Source of the DNA: Salinisphaera sp. UBA6602
GTDB lineage: Bacteria; Pseudomonadota; Gammaproteobacteria; Nevskiales; Salinisphaeraceae
NCBI GenBank assembly: GCA_002433465.1
Contig: DJIE01000056.1
Span: 1,934-19,471, forward strand
Reading direction: 5' to 3'
Length of the DNA stretch: 17,538 nt
Below are positions 14,380-17,538 of this stretch, one piece after another. The first letter of the stretch is position 1. Each line of letters starts with the position of its first letter. The notes under the pieces are model-generated. The model was not told the origin of the DNA, searched no databases, and saw only the letters and a list, made by a program, of their open reading frames with translations. The translations under genes and the position numbers were made by a program.

Positions 14380-14829
14380 CTAGGCTGGCGTAGGGGCGTC
14401 GCTTTCAAGCAGTTCGAGGGCCATGCGTACATAGTCCATATGCGACACGATACCGACCAGCGTGGCGTTATCGACTACGGGCAACGTGCCCTGGCGACCG
14501 CCGAGCAATAGCTTTCCGGCCTCGATCAGCGAGGTTTCGCTGCTCACGGTGTCAAAATTGTGCTGAAGCACCTCGACCAGCGGAATCTGCGCCATGCGCG
14601 GGCCAAGCTGATCGGAGCCGTGGGTTTCGGCAATCTTGAGCGCTTCGCGCAGTACGATCTTCTGGGTCACCAGCCCGACCAGCTGCTCGCTTTCGTCGAG
14701 TATCGGCACGTGGCGGATCTGATGTACGCCCATCAGTTCGCGGGCGTCGTAGAGCGTCTGGTCGTGTTTGAGCGTGAAAACGTCGGGGGTCATGATGTCG
14801 GCTACGCAGGCACGGGTGGCGGTGCTCAT
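14380..14829 (-). CDS. two-CBS-domain protein
   Basis: The 149-residue protein consists of a tandem CBS pair, a module that binds adenosine ligands such as AMP, ATP or S-adenosylmethionine and acts as an energy sensor. The first domain runs VADIMTPDVFTLKHDQTLYD, ARELMGVHQIRHVPILDES, LVGLVTQKIVLREAL. The second runs IPLVEVLQHNFDTVSSETSL, IEAGKLLLGGRQGTLPVVDN, LVGIVSHMDYVRMAL. Both show the G(L/I)V(T/S) strand and the downstream helix typical of CBS. There is no fused enzyme or transporter domain, so this is a stand-alone regulator with an unknown target. The ATG at 14829 is the natural start; a ggag lies 12 bases ahead of it, rather far. Its closest same-strand neighbour downstream is the DUF2267 gene. 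Confidence 0.9.
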   Translation of the reverse strand: MSTATRACVADIMTPDVFTLKHDQTLYDARELMGVHQIRHVPILDESEQLVGLVTQKIVLREALKIAETHGSDQLGPRMAQIPLVEVLQHNFDTVSSETSLIEAGKLLLGGRQGTLPVVDNATLVGIVSHMDYVRMALELLESDAPTPA

Positions 14830-15074
14830 GAGTGTTGTCTACTCCAATGGCGCATATACGCGGGCGATCTCGAAGCGCGCTTGTCCGCCTGGGCACGCGG
14901 GCTGCCGTAGCGGTGGTGGTGAACGCGGTTTGTCGGTTTATAGCAGCCATCGATGTGGCCGGCTTATCAGGGGACTATCGGCCGAAACATCGCGGGCGTG
15001 AATCGAGCAGCCGCCAACCCGGGTCGTCGTGGCCGTCGCGCCCCTTTCTCATAGTCTGCCAGCGTGCCTGTCAC
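14830..15074. other. divergent intergenic region between the CBS gene and ppiC
   Basis: No protein-coding gene is supported. The region must contain promoters for the CBS gene (leftwards) and for ppiC (rightwards). I could not place either convincingly. The right end leads into a hairpin (gcctg / caggc, 15066-15081) and a U-tailed terminator. A small RNA encoded here is therefore possible. Confidence 0.35.
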
Positions 15075-15118
15075 GGCAGGCGGTCGCCGCGCCGGGCAAC
15101 GGTCTTCGCCTGTTTTTT
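15075..15118 (+). terminator. U-tailed terminator or attenuator in front of ppiC
   Basis: caggcg (15077-15082) pairs with cgcctg (15107-15112), extendable with G-U pairs on both sides; the loop contains a smaller GC hairpin. Six T follow at 15113-15118. The left arm overlaps caggc, which can instead pair with gcctg at 15066-15070, giving two mutually exclusive structures. It ends 47 bases before the ppiC ATG, and no + strand gene lies upstream for more than 2.7 kb. A leader attenuator or the end of a small RNA are the readings that make sense. Confidence 0.5.
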
Positions 15119-15165
15119 GCCGTAACATGGCCCGCCTGTTCCATCCATTAAAGCAGGATCACACC

Positions 15166-15444
15166 ATGGCCAAAGCCAGTGCCCGTCATATTCTTGTCGA
15201 CAGCGAAGACAAGTGCCTCGAACTCAAGAAAGACATCGAAAACGGCAGCGACTTCGCCGAAATCGCCCGCGAGCATTCGTCCTGCCCCTCGGGCCGCAAG
15301 GGCGGCGAGCTGGGTACCTTCGGGCGTGGCCAGATGGTGCCGGAGTTCGACGAAGTGGTATTCAGCGCCCCGCTCAACGAAGTGCAGGGCCCGGTGAAGA
15401 CCCAGTTCGGCTATCACCTGCTGGAAGTCACCGAACGCGGCTGA
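15166..15444 (+). CDS. ppiC: PpiC-type peptidyl-prolyl cis-trans isomerase (parvulin)
   Basis: This small rotamase catalyses cis-trans isomerisation of peptide bonds before proline. The 92-residue protein is a single parvulin domain and closely resembles E. coli PpiC (Par10) in length and pattern: ARHILVDSEDKCLELKKDIE, NGSDFAEIAREHSSCPSGRK, GGELGTFGRGQMVPEFDEVV, and the end TQFGYHLLEVTERG. The two conserved histidines (HILV and GYHLL) and the CPSG turn are present. There is no signal peptide, so it acts in the cytoplasm. Its ATG is preceded by cagga at a good distance. It stands alone and converges with the YigZ-like gene, separated by a 12-base perfect hairpin. Confidence 0.95.
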   Translation: MAKASARHILVDSEDKCLELKKDIENGSDFAEIAREHSSCPSGRKGGELGTFGRGQMVPEFDEVVFSAPLNEVQGPVKTQFGYHLLEVTERG

Positions 15445-15536
15445 ACGTCGCAGGCGATCAGCCAGACTGAAACGCAACCCCAACGCCCGGTTTCGACAGC
15501 GCGCCCGAGGCGTGAGGTCGAGCCGGGCGGGTTGCG

Positions 15537-15567
15537 GGTCGCGAGCGCTACGCGGGCGCTCGCGACC
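15537..15567. terminator. perfect 12-base hairpin between ppiC and the YigZ-like gene
   Basis: ggtcgcgagcgc (15537-15548) and gcgctcgcgacc (15556-15567) are exact reverse complements around a seven-base loop. The right arm lies inside the last codons of the YigZ-like gene, and its stop codon falls in the loop. No T-run follows on either strand. Confidence 0.6.
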
Positions 15568-16171
15568 AGGATAAACGCCCGTTAAGCCGTGCATCGAGTT
15601 CGGTTAATGTCGAACGGGCGTCCAACGGCCAGGCCACGGCCAGCCTTACGCCTTCGGCGTGATAGGCCGCATCGACGACGTCGCCCTCGTGTTCGGCCAG
15701 CCAAGCCCGTACTGGCTGCTCGTCGGCGAACGCCAGTTCGAGGGCCAGGCGGCACCGAGGCACGTATTCCCGTGTCGGCAGATCGGCCAGCAACGCGCTT
15801 ACCGTTTGTGAATAGGCCCGAGCGAGGCCGCCGGTGCCCAATTTGATGCCGCCGAAATAGCGAATGACCACGCAGGCGATCCGGCCCAGGCCACTGCCTT
15901 CGAGCACCTGATACATCGGTCGGCCCGCCGTGCCGCCCGGTTCGCCATCGTCGGCAAAGCCGATAGCGTGATCTTCGCCCGGCGCACCTGCGATATAGGC
16001 CGAGCAATGATGCGAAGCGTCGGGGTAGTGCTCGCGTGCGCGCGAGATCAGTCGCGGTACGTCGTCGGGCTCGGCAACCGCCGCACACCAGCCGATGAAC
16101 TGGCTTTTGCGTATTTCGAGCGTGACGCTGTAGGGGGCGTCGAGCGGTGCGCTCGGCATGCGAAAGCGCAT
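15548..16171 (-). CDS. yigZ: YigZ/IMPACT family protein (UPF0029)
   Basis: The 207-residue protein has the UPF0029 core: EIRKSQFIGWCAAVAEPDD, SHHCSAYIAGAPGE, GFADDGEPGGTAGRPMYQVLEG (the signature), LGRIACVVIRYFGGIKLGTGGLARAY, then a C-terminal ferredoxin-like DUF1949-type domain. IMPACT in eukaryotes regulates Gcn2 signalling. The bacterial YigZ role is unclear; RNA- or translation-linked functions have been proposed. The ATG at 16171 is preferred because gagga lies six bases upstream of it; an ATG two codons earlier overlaps that site. No operon partner is evident. Confidence 0.9.
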   Translation of the reverse strand: MRFRMPSAPLDAPYSVTLEIRKSQFIGWCAAVAEPDDVPRLISRAREHYPDASHHCSAYIAGAPGEDHAIGFADDGEPGGTAGRPMYQVLEGSGLGRIACVVIRYFGGIKLGTGGLARAYSQTVSALLADLPTREYVPRCRLALELAFADEQPVRAWLAEHEGDVVDAAYHAEGVRLAVAWPLDARSTLTELDARLNGRLSWSRAPA

Positions 16172-16274
16172 GAACATTCCTCGTCAGGCGTGGCTTGTCG
16201 GCCACGGTGGTGACCCATACGCGTATTGCACCACAGCGAGGTGTGCGACACAGGCCTGCGGTTATTTGCCAGGC

Positions 16275-16293
16275 CGCCGAGCCGGGCTCGGCG
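16275..16293 (-). terminator. GC-rich hairpin directly after the unknown 114-residue gene
   Basis: cgccgagc and gctcggcg pair perfectly around cgg, one base past the stop codon of the minus-strand gene ending at 16295. No T-run follows. It resembles the other U-less hairpins at gene ends in this window. Confidence 0.45.
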
Positions 16294-16294
16294 T

Positions 16295-16639
16295 TCAGGG
16301 CGACGAGCGCGGCGGGTTGCGAACGGCAATCGATTCGTCGTCTTCGCGTACTTCCGTAGCCACGGCATGCGCATCCGCACCTTCCTGGCGACGCTGCCGT
16401 GCGTATTCGATTTCGCTGTCGATGGGGTCGCGCTTGAGCGCGACGCCCAGCTCGCGTACGAACGTGTTGTCCGCATCCAGGTCAATGACCTGGGATACGA
16501 TCTGGGCGATGTAGTGGGGGTGCCAGTCGGCCTCGCACAGTGTTTCGGTGACCGCGCGGGCGGTGTCGTTATCGACCCGCGAATTCAGCGCGCTGTTCAC
16601 GCGGGCGAAACAGGCGTCGGTATCGGAGTTGTTGGCCAT
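16295..16639 (-). CDS. unknown 114-residue acidic protein
   Basis: I do not recognise the family. The start is very well supported: aaggagg (16646-16652 on the minus strand) lies six bases before the ATG. The protein is soluble, mostly helical and acidic, begins MANNSDTDACFARVNSAL, and contains HPHYIAQIVSQVIDLD and IDSEIEYARQRRQEG segments. The tail (VRNPPRSSP) looks disordered. No signal peptide or membrane segment is seen. It diverges from the SHOCT-domain gene across 162 bases that probably hold both promoters. The strong ribosome-binding site suggests high expression. Confidence 0.65.
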   Translation of the reverse strand: MANNSDTDACFARVNSALNSRVDNDTARAVTETLCEADWHPHYIAQIVSQVIDLDADNTFVRELGVALKRDPIDSEIEYARQRRQEGADAHAVATEVREDDESIAVRNPPRSSP

Positions 16640-16801
16640 GCGTGGCCTCCTTGATTAGCGTTCCATATTAGTTGCGCGCAATAGTATGTCGCATTTCCTA
16701 TTCCGGCAGCGTCCGAACGAACGCAGCGGCGCCGCCGTTGGCTTGTTGGGTACGCACAGGCCCTAGAATGCGTGGCATGTTTCATCGGTTTTCGAAAAGT
16801 C

Positions 16802-17538
16802 ATGATCGATCCTGTCCCTGATCGGACGCTGGCGGACTGCGCCGAGCGCTTCGGTTTCAGCCGCTCGGCCATGCAGCAACTCTGGGCCGCCGTGGTCGAG
16901 GGCGGCGGCGATATGGCGATGTTCGACCATCCCGAGTTCGCCGGGCCGGGGCAGTGGATGCGCGGCGGCCTGATCCTGATCACCGAGCCGGGCAACCAGG
17001 TACTCAAAAACCGTATCGATGCGGCATGCAACACGTTGTCGCGGGTAATGCGGGAGAGCTGGGACGTGAATACGTCGGATCATCGAAGAATCCATGCCGG
17101 TGCCCGCGGCTGGGATACCGTGCGCGTCGAACGTGAGGTCTGGTGGCCCCACCATCTCGGCGAGCCGGACGCCACGGGCGAACAGAACGCGATGGCCTAC
17201 GCTTATTTCGCGGCACCCCGCCGGCTAGCGGTTCGCCGCGCCGAGCGGGTTTCGCTCTACGATACCGGCGACCATCACATTACGGGCCTGGCGCAGTCGC
17301 AGCAGCAACAGGCCGGGGAGATGGTCTTTACCAGCCAGCTCGGCGAAGTCGCACTCGCGGACATGGTCGCGGTGGCGACGCCTGCCGCCTCGGATCCGGA
17401 GCCAGCGACTGAACCGACGCCCGGCGCCGGCTCATCGAGCGCCGAAATCCTCGACGCGCTGGAGCGGCTGGGTCAGCTCCAGCGCCAGGGCGTGCTCACC
17501 GAGGCCGAATTTGCGGCCAAGAAACAGGAACTCCTGGC
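16802..17538 (+). CDS. SHOCT-domain protein, 3' end outside the window
   Basis: The frame from the ATG at 16802 stays open to the last base, giving at least 245 residues. The N-terminal 190 residues are an unrecognised globular domain (ERFGFSRSAMQQLWAAVVEG, PGQWMRGGLILITEPGN, EVWWPHHLGEPD, QLGEVALADM). After a Pro/Ala/Ser-rich linker (about 200-215) comes AEILDALERLGQLQRQGVLT followed by EAEFAAKKQELL. This is the SHOCT motif: a short C-terminal helical pair that often mediates oligomerisation. There is no signal peptide or transmembrane segment, so it is probably cytoplasmic. The ATG has no strong ribosome-binding site; a GTG at 16772 in the same frame is an alternative start. The stop should lie only a few bases beyond the window, since SHOCT domains usually end the protein. 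Confidence 0.8.
   Translation, partial: MIDPVPDRTLADCAERFGFSRSAMQQLWAAVVEGGGDMAMFDHPEFAGPGQWMRGGLILITEPGNQVLKNRIDAACNTLSRVMRESWDVNTSDHRRIHAGARGWDTVRVEREVWWPHHLGEPDATGEQNAMAYAYFAAPRRLAVRRAERVSLYDTGDHHITGLAQSQQQQAGEMVFTSQLGEVALADMVAVATPAASDPEPATEPTPGAGSSSAEILDALERLGQLQRQGVLTEAEFAAKKQELL

Noticed and set aside
14095..14511. Plus-strand open frame of 138 codons and an opposing minus frame
   Set aside because: Both overlap the CBS gene at one end, lack start signals and show Arg/Ala-rich shadow composition.
1..17538. CRISPR array, rRNA or complete transposon
   Set aside because: No regularly spaced direct repeats, rRNA-like conserved stretches or paired full-length terminal repeats were seen apart from the elements listed.

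Overview
The window is mostly GC-rich DNA with the gene content of a gammaproteobacterium: an E3 subunit with a fused lipoyl domain, a PpiC-type parvulin, a YigZ/IMPACT protein, a Tar/Tsr-type chemoreceptor and a DszC-like monooxygenase. The very acidic linker in LpdA suggests, without proving, a halophilic relative such as Salinisphaera or Halomonas. This taxonomic guess is inference.

Region 1 (1-1750) holds the 3' part of lpdA, presumably the end of a pyruvate or 2-oxoglutarate dehydrogenase operon that lies off the window, closed by a strong terminator. Region 2 (about 1760-7330) is an accessory island. It begins with an intact VapBC/FitAB-type toxin-antitoxin pair, followed directly by the decayed remains of a HigBA module: the last codons of higB, and a higA with two compensating frameshifts. 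An AT-richer two-gene cassette follows: a ParB/Srx-fold protein with an acidic linker and a helical C-terminal domain, overlapping by one base a D12-class DNA adenine methyltransferase. This cassette is the best candidate for an undescribed defence or modification system in the window. It is followed by the terminal fragment of an IS3-family element, a small lipoprotein gene and a REP-associated tyrosine transposase (RAYT). Degenerate copies of one motif (core agtatactgtcccc) lie at about 2818, 5586, 5610, 5787 and 7312. They bracket the methylase cassette and the lipoprotein/RAYT unit, and occur nowhere else in the window that I could see.

Region 3 (7330-17538) looks like backbone with a mixture of single-gene units: a DszC/SfnB-like flavin monooxygenase (+), a secreted STN-domain protein (-), a methyl-accepting chemotaxis protein (-), a DUF442 phosphatase-like protein (+), a D-2-hydroxyacid dehydrogenase (-), a DUF2267 protein (-), a two-CBS protein (-), ppiC (+), a YigZ/IMPACT protein (-), an unknown 114-residue protein (-) and a SHOCT-domain protein (+) that runs off the right edge. 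Several gene ends carry GC-rich hairpins without a U-tract. A canonical U-tailed terminator sits just in front of ppiC with no + strand gene ahead of it, pointing to an attenuated leader or a small RNA.

No rRNA, tRNA or CRISPR array was found. All functional calls come from reading motifs by eye; no database search was possible.
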